Shown: positions 27,997 through 38,968, numbered from the stretch's first letter. The stretch is DNA of 64,000 bases from Serratia bockelmannii (GCF_008011855.1 NZ_VOUX01000032.1:151373-215372); one strand, 5' to 3'. The notes: generated from the sequence alone by a model not told the origin. Made by a program: numbers and translations.

Positions 27997-29304
27997 TTAC
28001 CTGAACTGCGGCAAGTACGGCGCGTTTATCGTCAACACCTCGTCCAGCAACGGCTGTGCCAGGTTGGCGTTGCCCACCAGCGGGTTGGCGATCAGCGCCA
28101 GCAAGCCGCTGCGGCGATCGCCGTGCACTGCCGCCTCGATGGTCAGGCGCTCGTAGGCTTTTACCTGCTGCGTCAGCGCCTGCATCGGTTCCGACAGCGG
28201 GCCGAACGTCAGCGGATGCGCGCCCTGGGCATCGACGATACAGTTGATTTCTATCACAGCATCGTCCGGCAGGCCATGGATTGCGCCGCGGTTTGCGGTG
28301 TTGACCACTAATTGCGTGCCGAGATTATTATGGATAGCACGGATCAGCTCCAGCGCAACTTCGGAATAGAAAGAACCGCCGCGGAAGCTGAGTTGCTCCG
28401 GTTTACTGTTCAACTGCGGATCGGCATACAGCTCGAACAGCTCTTTTTCTACCTGCATCACCTGCTCGGCGCGGGTGCCGCGCTCGCCGGCGGCAGCCAT
28501 CTCTTCCGCCAGCATCTCGCGGGTCTGGTAAAAATAGCGGTGGTACGGGCAGGGGATGGCGCCGAGCGCGCGCAGGAAGTCCGGCTGCCAGGGCTCTTCC
28601 TTGATGTTGTTCATGGTCAGCGCCGCGCCGTCGCACAACATGTCGATCACGTTGCCGGTGACGTCGCGCCCCTGCTGCGTGACCTGATGCACCCAGACCA
28701 TGTGATTCAAACCGGCGAACCGCAGCTGCACGTCGGCGTAAGGCGCCTGCAGCATGTTGGCGATCATGTGATGCATGCTGATCGGTACGTTACACAGGCC
28801 GATGATCTTCGCTTTGGTAAAGCGGGACACCGCCTCGGTGACGATGCCGGCCGGGTTGGTGAAGTTGATGATCCAGGCGTCCGGCGCCAGCTTTTCCACC
28901 CGACGGGCGATATCCAGCATCACCGGAATGGTGCGCAGCGCCTTGGCGAAGCCGCCGACGCCGGTGGTCTCCTGGCCGAGCAGCTGGTATTTCAGGCCCA
29001 GCCGTTCATCGGCGGCGCGCGCCGGCAGTTGCCCGACGCGGAACTGGGTCAGCACGAAAGCGGCGCCGTGAATGGCGTCGTCCAGCGCGAAGTGCACGCT
29101 GACCTTCACCTGTTCCAGCCCGTGGCGCGCCAGCATGCGGCGGGTCAGGGCGGCGATGGTTTCCACTTTTTGGCGGCCTGGCTCGACGTCCACCAGCGCC
29201 AGTTCGGTGACCGGCAGCTCATCGATGCGTTGGATCAGCCCATCGACCAGTTCGGGAGTGTAGCTGCTGCCACCGCCAATCACCGCGATTTTGAGCGTGT
29301 TCAT
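27997..29304 (-). CDS. 6-phospho-beta-glucosidase, glycoside hydrolase family 4
   Basis: GH4 enzymes hydrolyse phosphorylated disaccharides in the cytosol by an NAD- and Mn-dependent redox mechanism. The 435-residue product has the NAD motif GGGSSYTPE (residues 10-18), the metal ligands Cys171 (GLCNVP) and His201 (GLNHMVW), and INFTNPAGI. These are the features of ChbF/CelF-type 6-phospho-beta-glucosidases. Substrate could be cellobiose, chitobiose or another beta-glucoside phosphate. The ATG at 29304 overlaps the IIA stop by four bases, so a PTS origin of its substrate is likely. Confidence 0.9.
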   Translation of the reverse strand: MNTLKIAVIGGGSSYTPELVDGLIQRIDELPVTELALVDVEPGRQKVETIAALTRRMLARHGLEQVKVSVHFALDDAIHGAAFVLTQFRVGQLPARAADERLGLKYQLLGQETTGVGGFAKALRTIPVMLDIARRVEKLAPDAWIINFTNPAGIVTEAVSRFTKAKIIGLCNVPISMHHMIANMLQAPYADVQLRFAGLNHMVWVHQVTQQGRDVTGNVIDMLCDGAALTMNNIKEEPWQPDFLRALGAIPCPYHRYFYQTREMLAEEMAAAGERGTRAEQVMQVEKELFELYADPQLNSKPEQLSFRGGSFYSEVALELIRAIHNNLGTQLVVNTANRGAIHGLPDDAVIEINCIVDAQGAHPLTFGPLSEPMQALTQQVKAYERLTIEAAVHGDRRSGLLALIANPLVGNANLAQPLLDEVLTINAPYLPQFR

Positions 29305-29651
29305 GAGCGGCCCTCCGTCTGTGACTGACGGCGATAGAGCTCGATCATGTCGTCGGCCAGATCCTGGATGACCATGGCGTTCATCAGATGATCCTGCGCA
29401 TGCACGGTGATCAGGTTGATCGCCAGCTTGCCGCAGCCTTCGTCCAGGCCGATCAGCTCGGTCTGGATCAGGTGCGCCTTCTTCACCCATTCTTTGGATT
29501 CGACCATGTGTTTGGCCGCGGCGGCGAAGTCACCGGCGCGCGCTTGCCGCAACGCCATCAACGCATTACTGCGCGCGCTGCCGGAGAACACCAGCAGTTC
29601 CATGATGGTGCTTTCAAACTCGGGGCTGACTTCAGTCATCAATTCACTCAC
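29301..29651 (-). CDS. PTS lactose/cellobiose-type IIA component
   Basis: This 116-residue all-helical protein belongs to the PTS Lac family IIA subunits, which carry phosphate from HPr to IIB. The predicted phosphoacceptor is His84 in VHAQDHL, with Asp87 as the structural Mg ligand. The family core FSGSARSNALMALRQARAGDFAAA is visible. The start is GTG 29651, with GGAG seven bases upstream; ATG 29639 is an alternative. No IIB or IIC gene is adjacent, so this IIA must work with a permease encoded elsewhere. Confidence 0.88.
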   Translation of the reverse strand: MSELMTEVSPEFESTIMELLVFSGSARSNALMALRQARAGDFAAAAKHMVESKEWVKKAHLIQTELIGLDEGCGKLAINLITVHAQDHLMNAMVIQDLADDMIELYRRQSQTEGRS

Positions 29652-29714
29652 GTCATTTCTCCAGGGGTTGCGCGGCTACGCCGCCGTGGGATACCTCAGT
29701 ATCCGTTCTTTTAT

Positions 29715-29732
29715 AATGAGAGCGCTCTCATT
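29715..29732. promoter_or_regulatory. LacI-family operator upstream of the PTS IIA gene
   Basis: AATGAGAGCGCTCTCATT is a perfect 18-base palindrome with the central CG typical of LacI-family operators. It sits immediately downstream of the -10 box, over the likely transcription start, so bound repressor would block initiation. It resembles operators described for cellobiose-responsive CelR regulators of the LacI family. Confidence 0.85.
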
Positions 29733-29761
29733 TATATAGGGTAACGGCAACGGGTGTGCAA
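29733..29761 (-). promoter_or_regulatory. Promoter of the IIA-GH4 operon
   Basis: On the minus strand TTGCAC (29761-29756) and TATATA (29738-29733) are 17 bases apart. The palindromic operator follows directly. The rest of this 340-base divergent gap, toward ppiA, shows no other clear signal. Confidence 0.78.
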
Positions 29762-29991
29762 ACTGGGAGGTAGATCGCAAAAAACGCCCCGGGGCGGCGC
29801 TGGGCAAAAAATGCGTGACGCGGTTGGCAAAAAAGCCTTCTGCGCCCATACTTTCCGCAGCAAAATTCAGGGCCGCCTAGGATATGTCCCGTAATTGGGT
29901 AAATATAGGTAAATGGCTGGTACTTGCCGATACAGCTCTTTAGAATCAAAGCGCTTTTCCGTTGTTTGTCTCTCAGAGAAAGGACCCGTTA

Positions 29992-30561
29992 ATGTTCAAA
30001 CGTACTTTAGTGACCTTCGTCGCGCTGTGTTCCCTGACAGCGATGGCGCCAGCGGCGCTCGCCGCCGGTGAAACCCACGTCATGCTGACCACCTCGGCAG
30101 GGAATATCGAGTTGGCGCTCGACAGTCAGAAGGCACCGGTTTCCACCCAGAATTTCGTCGATTACGTGAACAGCGGGTACTACAACAACACCATTTTCCA
30201 TCGCGTGATCCCGGGCTTTATGGTTCAGGGCGGCGGTTTCACCGCTGACATGCAGCAGAAATCCACCAAGGCGCCAATCAAGAACGAAGCCGACAACGGC
30301 TTGCGCAACCTGCGCGGCACCATTTCGATGGCGCGCACCGCCGACAAGGACAGCGCCACCAGCCAGTTCTTCCTGAACGTGGCGGATAACGCCTTCCTGG
30401 ATCACGGCCAGCGCGATTTCGGCTACGCCGTGTTCGGCAAAGTGGTGAAAGGCATGGACGTCGTGGACAAGATCGCTCAGGTGCCGACCGGTAACGTCGG
30501 CCCTTACCAGAATGTGCCGACCAAACCGGTGGTGATTCTGTCGGCCAAGGTGTTGCCGTAA
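29992..30561 (+). CDS. ppiA: Periplasmic peptidyl-prolyl isomerase A (cyclophilin)
   Basis: PpiA is a cyclophilin-type cis-trans prolyl isomerase of the periplasm. The 189-residue precursor has a signal peptide cleaved near residue 24 (PAALA before AGETHV). Cyclophilin motifs [20 protein letters not shown] and FGYAVFGKV are visible. I chose ATG 29992 after AAAGGA. In E. coli it lies next to tsgA; here a PTS IIA-GH4-LacI cassette separates them. Confidence 0.95.
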   Translation: MFKRTLVTFVALCSLTAMAPAALAAGETHVMLTTSAGNIELALDSQKAPVSTQNFVDYVNSGYYNNTIFHRVIPGFMVQGGGFTADMQQKSTKAPIKNEADNGLRNLRGTISMARTADKDSATSQFFLNVADNAFLDHGQRDFGYAVFGKVVKGMDVVDKIAQVPTGNVGPYQNVPTKPVVILSAKVLP

Positions 30562-30562
30562 G

Positions 30563-30596
30563 TTTTTTGGCCGATCCCGCCGGGGTCGGCCGTCCT
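30563..30596 (+). terminator. Hairpin after ppiA
   Basis: A roughly 10-bp stem with one wobble pair (30569-30578 with 30582-30591) follows the ppiA stop closely. The downstream T content is low, so it is a probable but imperfect terminator. Confidence 0.55.
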
Positions 30597-30716
30597 TCCT
30601 CACGAAGCCTTGCCTTCATCACTGTTTTCTCCCGTGCCCCATGCTCTAATCGGCAGACAATAACCAGACCGGAAATCCGGCGTTCGCCCTTTGTTGTCTC
30701 TGGATGAGTTGCTGCC

Positions 30717-32402
30717 ATGTATGAATTTAACCAGGTGCTGTTGCTGTTGCAGCAGATGTGCGTCTATCTCGTCATCGCCTATCTGCTGAGCAAAACCCCG
30801 CTGTTTATCCCGCTGATGCAGGTGACTATTCGCCTGCCGCACAAGCTGCTGTGCTACGTGATCTTCTCGGTGTTCTGCATCATGGGCACCTATTTTGGGC
30901 TGCACATTCAGGATTCGATCGCCAACACCCGCGCGATAGGCGCGGTCCTGGGCGGGCTGCTGGGCGGGCCGTCGGTGGGCTTTCTGGTCGGGCTGACTGG
31001 CGGCCTGCACCGGTATACGCTCGGCGGCATGACCGACGTGGCCTGCGCGATTTCCACGGTGTCGGAAGGCCTGGTCGGCGGCATCGTACACAGCATCGCC
31101 ATGCGCCGCGGGCGCATCGAGCTGCTGTTCAATCCGCTGTTCGTCGGCGGCGTGGCACTGGTGGCGGAAGTGCTGCAGATGGCGATCATCCTGGCGGTGG
31201 CGCGCCCCTACGACGAAGCGTTGCAGCTGGTAGAGCACATCGCGCTGCCGATGATGATCGCCAATACCGTCGGTGCGGCGATGTTCATGCAAATCCTGCT
31301 GGATCGGCGCGCGATGTTTGAGAAATACACCAGCGCTTTCTCTTCCAAGGCGCTGAAGATCGCCGAGCGCACCGAGGGCATCCTGCGCCAGGGCTTCGAT
31401 CAGGAAAACAGCATGAAGGTCGCCCGGGTGATTTATCAGGAGCTGGGTATCGGTGCAGTGGCGATCACCGATCGTGACAAGCTGCTGGCGTTTATCGGCA
31501 TCGGCGACGATCACCACCTGCCGGGCACGCCGATCGCCTCGGTGCATTCGCATCGCGCCATCGACAACAACGAGGTGGTGTACGCCGACGGTAATCAGCT
31601 CTCTTACTGCTGCTCGATCAATCCGGCCTGCAAGCTGGGATCGACGCTGGTGATCCCGCTGCGCGGCGAAAACCAGCGGGTCATCGGCACCATCAAGCTG
31701 TACGAACCGAAAAGCCAGCTGTTCAGCACCATCAACCGCACGCTGGGCGAAGGCATTGCCAGCCTGCTGTCGGCGCAGATCATGGCCGGACAGTACGAGC
31801 GCCACAAGCAGCTGCTGGCGCAGTCGGAGATCAAGCTGTTGCATGCGCAGGTCAATCCGCATTTCCTGTTCAATGCGTTAAATACGCTGGTGGCGGTGAT
31901 CCGCCGCGATGGCGAACGCGCCTGCGATCTGGTGCAGTCCCTCTCGACTTTCTTTCGTAAAAACCTCAAACGTTCGGATGATGAAGTCAGCCTGGCGGAC
32001 GAGATTGAGCATGTGAACGCCTACCTGCAGATTGAGAAAGCGCGCTTCGCCGATCGGCTGGAGATCGCGGTATCGCTGCCGGAGGCGCTGCTGGCGGCGC
32101 GGCTGCCGGCGTTTTCGCTGCAGCCGATCGTCGAGAACGCCATCAAGCACGGCACCTCGCATCTGTTGGGCGTGGGCCGCATCGAAATCGGCGCCTGCTG
32201 CGAAGGCGAGCATCTGCTGCTGCAGGTGACGGACAATGCCGGGCTGTTCCAGCCGAAGCCGAACTGCAGCGGGCTGGGGATGAACCTGGTGGATAAGCGC
32301 ATTCGCGTGCGCTATGGCGAAGGCTATGGCGTGCGGGTGGATTGCCGGCCGGACGCCTATACCCGCATTACGCTCAATGTTCCCATGGAGAGGGCCGCCT
32401 GA
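30717..32402 (+). CDS. btsS: BtsS pyruvate-sensing histidine kinase
   Basis: BtsS (YehU) is a LytS-type membrane sensor kinase that binds extracellular pyruvate. The 561-residue protein has a multi-pass 5TM-LytS membrane region (about residues 1-200), a GAF domain (about 215-355), and a His_kinase domain with phosphoacceptor His382 in [10 protein letters not shown] and ATP-site motifs IVENAIKHG and [11 protein letters not shown]. The residues reported for pyruvate binding in E. coli (Arg72, Arg99, Cys110, Ser113) are all present at the same numbers. Its stop overlaps the btsR ATG by one base. Confidence 0.94.
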   Translation: MYEFNQVLLLLQQMCVYLVIAYLLSKTPLFIPLMQVTIRLPHKLLCYVIFSVFCIMGTYFGLHIQDSIANTRAIGAVLGGLLGGPSVGFLVGLTGGLHRYTLGGMTDVACAISTVSEGLVGGIVHSIAMRRGRIELLFNPLFVGGVALVAEVLQMAIILAVARPYDEALQLVEHIALPMMIANTVGAAMFMQILLDRRAMFEKYTSAFSSKALKIAERTEGILRQGFDQENSMKVARVIYQELGIGAVAITDRDKLLAFIGIGDDHHLPGTPIASVHSHRAIDNNEVVYADGNQLSYCCSINPACKLGSTLVIPLRGENQRVIGTIKLYEPKSQLFSTINRTLGEGIASLLSAQIMAGQYERHKQLLAQSEIKLLHAQVNPHFLFNALNTLVAVIRRDGERACDLVQSLSTFFRKNLKRSDDEVSLADEIEHVNAYLQIEKARFADRLEIAVSLPEALLAARLPAFSLQPIVENAIKHGTSHLLGVGRIEIGACCEGEHLLLQVTDNAGLFQPKPNCSGLGMNLVDKRIRVRYGEGYGVRVDCRPDAYTRITLNVPMERAA

Positions 32403-33127
32403 TGTTAAACGCACTGATTGTTGACGATGAGCCTTCCGCGCGCGACAACCTCCGCCATCTGCTGGAGGCCGAAGCGGGGATCACGATCATCGGCGAATGT
32501 GCCAACGCCATCGAAGCCATCAGCCAGATCCACCGGCTGCAGCCGGACGTGGTGTTTCTCGATATCCAAATGCCGCGCATCAGCGGGCTGGAAATGGTCG
32601 GCATGCTGGATCCCAACCGCATGCCGCACATCGTGTTTCTGACCGCCTACGACGAATACGCGGTGCAGGCGTTCGAGGAGCACGCCTTCGACTATCTGCT
32701 GAAGCCGGCGGAGCCGAAGCGGCTGAGCAAGACGCTGCAACGCCTGCGGCAGCGCAGTGCGCCGCAGGACGTGACGGCGCTGGATGAGAGCGCCGGTTAC
32801 CTGAAATACATTCCCTGCACCGGCCACAGCCGCATCTATCTGCTGCGGTTTGACGAGGTGTTGGCGATCCGTTCCAAACTGAGCGGGGTATTCGTGGTGC
32901 GCAGCGACGGCATGGAGTGTTTCACCGAATTGACGCTGCGCACGCTGGAAAGCCGTACGCCGCTGGTGCGCTGCCATCGGCAGTATTTGGTCAACCTGGA
33001 GCAGGTGCGCGAGATCCGCTTCGAAGAAGGCGGCGCGGCGGAGATGATCATGTCCGCCGGCGATCCGGTGCCGGTCAGCCGGCGCTATTTGAAAGCGCTG
33101 AAGGAGCAACTGGGGCTGCGGGGGTGA
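32402..33127 (+). CDS. btsR: BtsR response regulator (LytTR)
   Basis: BtsR (YehT) is the partner of BtsS. The 241-residue product has a receiver domain with Asp54 (VFLDIQMP) as phosphoacceptor and a C-terminal LytTR DNA-binding domain (about residues 130-238, with [12 protein letters not shown]). In E. coli it activates the pyruvate importer gene btsT. No btsT-like gene is adjacent here, so its target is elsewhere. Translation is coupled to btsS by the TGATG junction. Confidence 0.94.
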   Translation: MLNALIVDDEPSARDNLRHLLEAEAGITIIGECANAIEAISQIHRLQPDVVFLDIQMPRISGLEMVGMLDPNRMPHIVFLTAYDEYAVQAFEEHAFDYLLKPAEPKRLSKTLQRLRQRSAPQDVTALDESAGYLKYIPCTGHSRIYLLRFDEVLAIRSKLSGVFVVRSDGMECFTELTLRTLESRTPLVRCHRQYLVNLEQVREIRFEEGGAAEMIMSAGDPVPVSRRYLKALKEQLGLRG

Positions 33128-33163
33128 TGCAGGTCTTAGGGGGATTCTGAAAAGACAGGCATC

Positions 33164-33192
33164 ATGGGCGTCCCGACGGCGCCCATTTTGTT
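33164..33192 (+). terminator. Terminator after btsR
   Basis: The stem ATGGGCG / CGCCCAT (33164-33170 with 33180-33186, extendable into the loop) is followed by TTTGTTTG. It ends the btsSR operon. Confidence 0.75.
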
Positions 33193-33278
33193 TGTCCTTG
33201 ACGGGGTTACGCGGCGCTTATAGCTTTATTGCATCAACAGGCGCGTTTCGCGCCGCGTCAGCGTCAAAGGAACAGAAA

Positions 33279-34802
33279 ATGAGTGAACCACGGATTATCG
33301 CCAAAGCGATGAAAGACGGAAAACCGGAACAGGATCTGGTGATTTTGCCGGCGTTGGCCAACCGCCACGGGCTGATCACCGGGGCAACCGGCACCGGCAA
33401 GACGGTGACGCTGCAGAAAATGGCCGAGCAGTTCTCGCGCATCGGCGTACCGGTGTTCCTGTCGGATGTGAAGGGCGATCTGTCTGGCATCGGCGCCGAG
33501 GGCGTACCGTCCGAGAAGCTGCAGGCGCGCCTGGCGGCGATCGGCGTCACCGACTGGCAGCCACAGGCCTGCACCATTATCCCGTGGGATATTTACGGTG
33601 AAAAGGGGCATCCGATCCGCGCCACCATTTCCGATCTCGGGCCGCTGCTGCTGGGGCGCCTGTTGGATCTGAACGAGGTGCAAAGCGGCGTGCTGCAGCT
33701 GGTGTTCAAAATCGCCGATGACAACGCGCTGCTGCTGTTGGACATGAAAGACCTGCGCGCCATGGTGCAGTTCGTCGGCGATAACGCCAAACAATTCCAG
33801 ACTCAGTACGGCAACATCTCTGCCGCGTCGATCGGCGCCATCCAGCGCGGGTTGCTGACGCTGGAAGAGCAGGGCGCCAACCAGTTCTTCGGCGAGCCGA
33901 TGCTGGACATCAACGATCTGATGAAAACCGACGCCAACGGTCATGGCGTGATCAACCTGCTGGCGGCGGACAAGCTGATCAATCAGCCGAAGCTGTATTC
34001 AGTGTTCCTGCTGTGGCTGCTGGCCGAGCTGTTTGAACATCTGCCGGAAGTGGGCGACCCTGAACAGCCGAAGCTGGTGTTCTTCTTCGATGAAGCGCAC
34101 CTGCTGTTCAACGACGCGCCGGCGGCGCTGTTGACCAAGATCGAACAGGTGGTGCGCCTGATCCGCTCCAAAGGCGTCGGCATTTACTTCGTCACCCAGA
34201 ATCCGCTGGATATCCCGGACAGCGTGCTGGGCCAGTTGGGCAACCGCGTACAGCATGCGCTGCGCGCCTTCACGCCGCGCGATCAGAAGGCGGTGAAAAC
34301 GGCGGCGCAAACCCTGCGCGCCAATCCGGCCTTCGATGCCGAAACGGCGATCACCGAGCTGGGCGTGGGCGAAGCGCTGGTGTCATTCCTCGACGAGAAG
34401 GGCCGGCCGAACGTGGTGGAGCGGGCGATGGTCATCGCGCCGGAATCCAAGATGGGCATGCTCGGTGCGGAAGGGCTGAACAGCGCGATCAACAAGTCGC
34501 CGCTGTATGGCCGCTATGAAGACATGATTGACCGCGAGTCCGCCTACGAGAAGCTGTCGTCGGGCGGCTTCGCCACCGTCGGTACTGCGCAGCAGGGGCA
34601 GCAACCGCAGGCGCAAGCGCAGCAACAGACGGGCGGCGGCCTGATGGACGGATTGAACGAGCTGCTGTTCGGTTCCACCGGCCCGCGCGGCGGCAAACGC
34701 GACGGCATCGTCCAGACCGCTGCCAAGAGCATGGCGCGCGATCTCGGCCGGCAGATCCTGCGCGGCGTACTGGGCTCGATCACCGGCGGCCGTAAAAAGT
34801 AA
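33279..34802 (+). CDS. yjgR: YjgR, HerA-like DUF853 ATPase
   Basis: YjgR is a conserved HerA/FtsK-like P-loop ATPase of unknown cellular role. The 507-residue product has Walker A GATGTGKT (residues 35-42), Walker [14 protein letters not shown], a sensor-like segment [28 protein letters not shown], and the family C-terminus [13 protein letters not shown]. Start ATG 33279 has AAAGGA upstream. In E. coli yjgR lies in a different region; here it occupies, with btsSR, the ppiA-pabA interval where E. coli has fic and yhfG. Confidence 0.9.
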   Translation: MSEPRIIAKAMKDGKPEQDLVILPALANRHGLITGATGTGKTVTLQKMAEQFSRIGVPVFLSDVKGDLSGIGAEGVPSEKLQARLAAIGVTDWQPQACTIIPWDIYGEKGHPIRATISDLGPLLLGRLLDLNEVQSGVLQLVFKIADDNALLLLDMKDLRAMVQFVGDNAKQFQTQYGNISAASIGAIQRGLLTLEEQGANQFFGEPMLDINDLMKTDANGHGVINLLAADKLINQPKLYSVFLLWLLAELFEHLPEVGDPEQPKLVFFFDEAHLLFNDAPAALLTKIEQVVRLIRSKGVGIYFVTQNPLDIPDSVLGQLGNRVQHALRAFTPRDQKAVKTAAQTLRANPAFDAETAITELGVGEALVSFLDEKGRPNVVERAMVIAPESKMGMLGAEGLNSAINKSPLYGRYEDMIDRESAYEKLSSGGFATVGTAQQGQQPQAQAQQQTGGGLMDGLNELLFGSTGPRGGKRDGIVQTAAKSMARDLGRQILRGVLGSITGGRKK

Positions 34803-34874
34803 GCGGAAATTATCGTCGGCAGCGGCGGGTTAAATCAGTAAACTATGGCGGCGTTTTTCTCTGCCGGACCTAAC

Positions 34875-35450
34875 ATGCTGCTGCTGATCGATAACTACGA
34901 CTCCTTTACCTATAACCTTTACCAGTACTTCTGCGAATTGGGCGCCGAGGTGCTGGTGAAGCGCAACGATGAGCTGCAGCTGGCCGATATCGCGCGGCTG
35001 GCGCCGCAGCATCTGGTGATTTCCCCTGGCCCCTGTACCCCGAACGAAGCGGGTATCTCGCTGGCCGCCATTCGTCATTTCGCCGGCAAGCTGCCGATCC
35101 TCGGCGTATGCCTGGGGCACCAGGCGCTGGGGCAGGCGTTCGGCGCCGAAGTGGTGCGCGCCCGCGCGGTGATGCACGGCAAAACTTCGGCGATTCGCCA
35201 TCTGGGCGTCGGCGTGTTTCGCGGCCTGAACGATCCGCTGACCGTGACCCGATATCACTCGCTGGTGCTGAAAGCCGATACGCTGCCGGATTGCTTTGAA
35301 GTGACCGCCTGGAGCGAACGCGACGGCGTGCGCGACGAGATCATGGGCATCCGCCACCGCACGCTGGCGCTGGAAGGGGTGCAGTTCCACCCGGAAAGCG
35401 TGCTCAGCGAGCAGGGCCATCAGCTGTTGGATAATTTTCTCAGGCGTTAA
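34875..35450 (+). CDS. pabA: Aminodeoxychorismate synthase, glutamine amidotransferase subunit
   Basis: PabA supplies ammonia from glutamine to PabB, making 4-amino-4-deoxychorismate for folate. The 191-residue class I amidotransferase shows the nucleophile Cys79 in [11 protein letters not shown] and the His-Glu pair in VQFHPES. The start [15 protein letters not shown] (ATG 34875) matches E. coli. A short gap with ArgR boxes separates it from argD. Confidence 0.96.
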   Translation: MLLLIDNYDSFTYNLYQYFCELGAEVLVKRNDELQLADIARLAPQHLVISPGPCTPNEAGISLAAIRHFAGKLPILGVCLGHQALGQAFGAEVVRARAVMHGKTSAIRHLGVGVFRGLNDPLTVTRYHSLVLKADTLPDCFEVTAWSERDGVRDEIMGIRHRTLALEGVQFHPESVLSEQGHQLLDNFLRR

Positions 35451-35497
35451 TCCCTTCGCGTTTTTTTCGCCCGTCAGGCGTTTTGCATTTGCGCTTT

Positions 35498-35536
35498 AGT
35501 GTTTTTTTATGCATATTTCGTGATTATATTTTCACT
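35498..35536 (+). promoter_or_regulatory. Tandem ARG boxes upstream of argD
   Basis: Two 18-base AT-rich elements separated by three bases match the arrangement bound by an ArgR hexamer. The second, TGATTATATTTTCA core at 35521-35534, has two mismatches from TGAATNNNNATTCA. The first, core TGTTTTTTTATGCA at 35500-35513, has about three. Arginine repression of argD is inferred. Confidence 0.75.
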
Positions 35537-35557
35537 ATAACATCGCGATAGCGCTGA

Positions 35558-36799
<1,242 letters not shown>

Positions 36800-36813
36800 A
36801 GCCCGTGTGACGA

Positions 36814-36845
36814 ATAACGGGGCGCGGCATGCCGCGCCCTTATTG
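36814..36845. terminator. Bidirectional palindromic terminator argD / yhfK
   Basis: GGGCGCGGCATGCCGCGCCC at 36820-36839 is a perfect 20-base palindrome, flanked by AATAA on the left and TTATT on the right, between converging argD and yhfK. It most likely folds as a terminator for both. Confidence 0.7.
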
Positions 36846-38918
36846 ATCGCGGAGTTTGCGCTTGAGCCAAATGCCGTGGTGCGGGCGTTGGCGCCAGGCC
36901 AGCGACGAAATGGTGTGCATCACGCTCAGGTGCGACAGAATACGCCGCAAATGACGCTCCATCTCGGTAACGGGCATCTCCGGATGCAGGTCCGGCGGCT
37001 GCATGATGCCGCTGCTGCCGCTGCTCGGGCCGTCGTACTCCAGGCGTTGCTGGCAGCTCTGCAGCGCAATTTCACAGGTTTGCAGATACGTTTCCGCCAG
37101 CTTCGGCGTCAGCATATAGTGCTCGCGCGCCAAAATGGTCATGGCATTCAGGTGTTCGACGATAAACTGGCTGTGAGTGACCCATAAACGCATATCCGCC
37201 AGATAGTTCGACGCGAATCCCGGCTCCTGCATCGCCTGATTGAGCGAGGTGAACAGCGCGTTGTGCGCCTGGTTGACCTGCATGCGGGCATAGGCCAACG
37301 CGGTGGCGTCCGGCTCCGGCTGTTCCAGCATCAGCCGCAGCGCGGCTTGATCGTTTTCCAGTGCCTGATGGGCATTCTTGCGCAGCAGCCCGCTTTGCCA
37401 CTGCGGCCATAGCCAAATGGTGCCGCCGAACGCCAGCACGCAGCCGATCAAGGTATCAATCAGACGAGGCACCAGAAAATGCGAGCCGTTCAGCGCCAGC
37501 AGCTGCAAGGTGTAAACCGCCGTCACCGTAAAGCCAATCACCGATAGCCCGTAGTTCTTGCGTGAAACCAGGTAGGCTAGCAGCGTGATCACCAGCATGA
37601 TGCTCAGCGTTTCGCCTTCCGGTAACTGCTGCTGCAGCAGCCCGGCCGCCAGCAACAGCCCGGCAATCGTGCCCAGCGCACGGTGCTGAATACGCACCCG
37701 GGTGGCGTTATACCCGTTTTGGCTCACCAGCATGATGGTGAGCAGGATCCAGTAAGGCTTCGGCAGGTTGAACACCGCCCCCAGACTGCTGCCGACCGCC
37801 AGCGTCACCCCCAGCCGCGCGGCGTTGCGCAGGGCGGTAGATTTGAACGACAGATAGCTGGCTAGCGCCGGCCAAAACGGCAGGCGGTGCTGGCCGGGCA
37901 TCAGATCGCGGCGGTACAGCGGATGCTGGGTGCGCAGCAGGCGGGCGATGCGGCTGAAGTGGTAATAACAAAACTGGCCGACCGGGTTATCGGGATGCTG
38001 CGCCGCCATTTTTTCCAGCGCCGCCAGCTCGTGGGCCATGGAAAAGCGCTTCGAATGTTGATGGTAGAGTATATCGTGCGCCACCACGCGCAGCCGGCCG
38101 GCGATCACCTGAGCGTTGCGGCGAATGATCGCTTCGGCCTGGCTCTGCTCCACCAGTTTTTGCACTTCCTCCGGCAGATGCAGGCTGACGGTGATGTGCT
38201 CCTGCAGATCCATCGCCACCTGAAAGGCGCGCTGCAGTCGCTTTTGATCGAGGTTGTTGGCGTGCGGCAGGAAATTAAGCTGTTGGTACAGCAGGCTGAT
38301 CAGATCCATCACCTTTTGCTGGCGCACCAGCAGTGGCGGCAGCGCGGTCTGCGGATCGGTGTGCTGAGTCAGCAGGGAGTATTTGGCTTCGAAGTAGTCC
38401 GCCAGTTCCAGATAGAGCTGGCTGAGCGTCTCGCGCATCGGTTGCTCTTTCCACAGCCGGAACCAGAACCAGGTGAATAAGCCGTACCAGACGGTGCCGA
38501 TCGCGTACAGCAGCGGCGCCTGCCAGACAGGCACCGTGCCGGCCGTGCTGAGAGCGAAGATGGCGGCCACCAGCGCCGCCGGCAACAGCCGGGCGTGCAG
38601 CGGGCTGATTTCGCCGGTAACGCCGAGCAGCAGCGCCAGGCCCAGCATCAGCGCCGGCAGCGGCACGTGCCACAGAAGTGCCTGTTGCAACAGCACGCTG
38701 CTGAAGGCGAACAGCGAGCCGCCGACGATCAGCCGTTTAAAGAAGCGCTTATGCGGCGTGTCCAGACCGGCGATATTGCAGCAGGCGGGCACCAGAGAGA
38801 ACATCAGGCCGAGCTGCAGCTGGCCTATCAACAAGCCAAACAGCACCGGCAGGCACAACACCAGCGTTTGTCGCAGTGCGTAGTTGATTTCCGGGTGGTA
38901 GATCAGACGGCGCCACAT
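36840..38918 (-). CDS. yhfK: YhfK, FUSC-family inner-membrane protein
   Basis: YhfK belongs to the FUSC/YccS group of membrane proteins, often linked to efflux of aromatic acids, but its own substrate is unknown. The 692-residue product has two clusters of membrane helices (about residues 15-155 and 365-500), each followed by a long cytoplasmic helical region. It begins MWRRLIYHPEINYALRQTLVLCLP as in E. coli and ends HHGIWLKRKLRD. It lies downstream of crp in the same orientation, separated by the crp terminator. Confidence 0.93.
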   Translation of the reverse strand: MWRRLIYHPEINYALRQTLVLCLPVLFGLLIGQLQLGLMFSLVPACCNIAGLDTPHKRFFKRLIVGGSLFAFSSVLLQQALLWHVPLPALMLGLALLLGVTGEISPLHARLLPAALVAAIFALSTAGTVPVWQAPLLYAIGTVWYGLFTWFWFRLWKEQPMRETLSQLYLELADYFEAKYSLLTQHTDPQTALPPLLVRQQKVMDLISLLYQQLNFLPHANNLDQKRLQRAFQVAMDLQEHITVSLHLPEEVQKLVEQSQAEAIIRRNAQVIAGRLRVVAHDILYHQHSKRFSMAHELAALEKMAAQHPDNPVGQFCYYHFSRIARLLRTQHPLYRRDLMPGQHRLPFWPALASYLSFKSTALRNAARLGVTLAVGSSLGAVFNLPKPYWILLTIMLVSQNGYNATRVRIQHRALGTIAGLLLAAGLLQQQLPEGETLSIMLVITLLAYLVSRKNYGLSVIGFTVTAVYTLQLLALNGSHFLVPRLIDTLIGCVLAFGGTIWLWPQWQSGLLRKNAHQALENDQAALRLMLEQPEPDATALAYARMQVNQAHNALFTSLNQAMQEPGFASNYLADMRLWVTHSQFIVEHLNAMTILAREHYMLTPKLAETYLQTCEIALQSCQQRLEYDGPSSGSSGIMQPPDLHPEMPVTEMERHLRRILSHLSVMHTISSLAWRQRPHHGIWLKRKLRDQ

Positions 38919-38932
38919 GGCAGAGAGCAGAC

Positions 38933-38959
38933 AAAAAAACGGCGCAGATTGCGCCGTTT
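38933..38959 (-). terminator. crp terminator
   Basis: The stem AAACGGCGCA / TGCGCCGTTT (38937-38946 with 38950-38959, loop GAT) is followed on the minus strand by a T-run, just after the crp stop. Confidence 0.93.
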
Positions 38960-38968
38960 CTTCAGGGA

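Noticed and set aside
30600..31862. A 420-codon open frame antisense to btsS
   Set aside because: No motif or conserved segment; btsS with its full set of kinase motifs occupies the same DNA.
36820..36839. Perfect 20-base palindrome considered as an operator
   Set aside because: It lies between two converging genes with no promoter nearby and has A/T-rich flanks, so a bidirectional terminator is the simpler reading.
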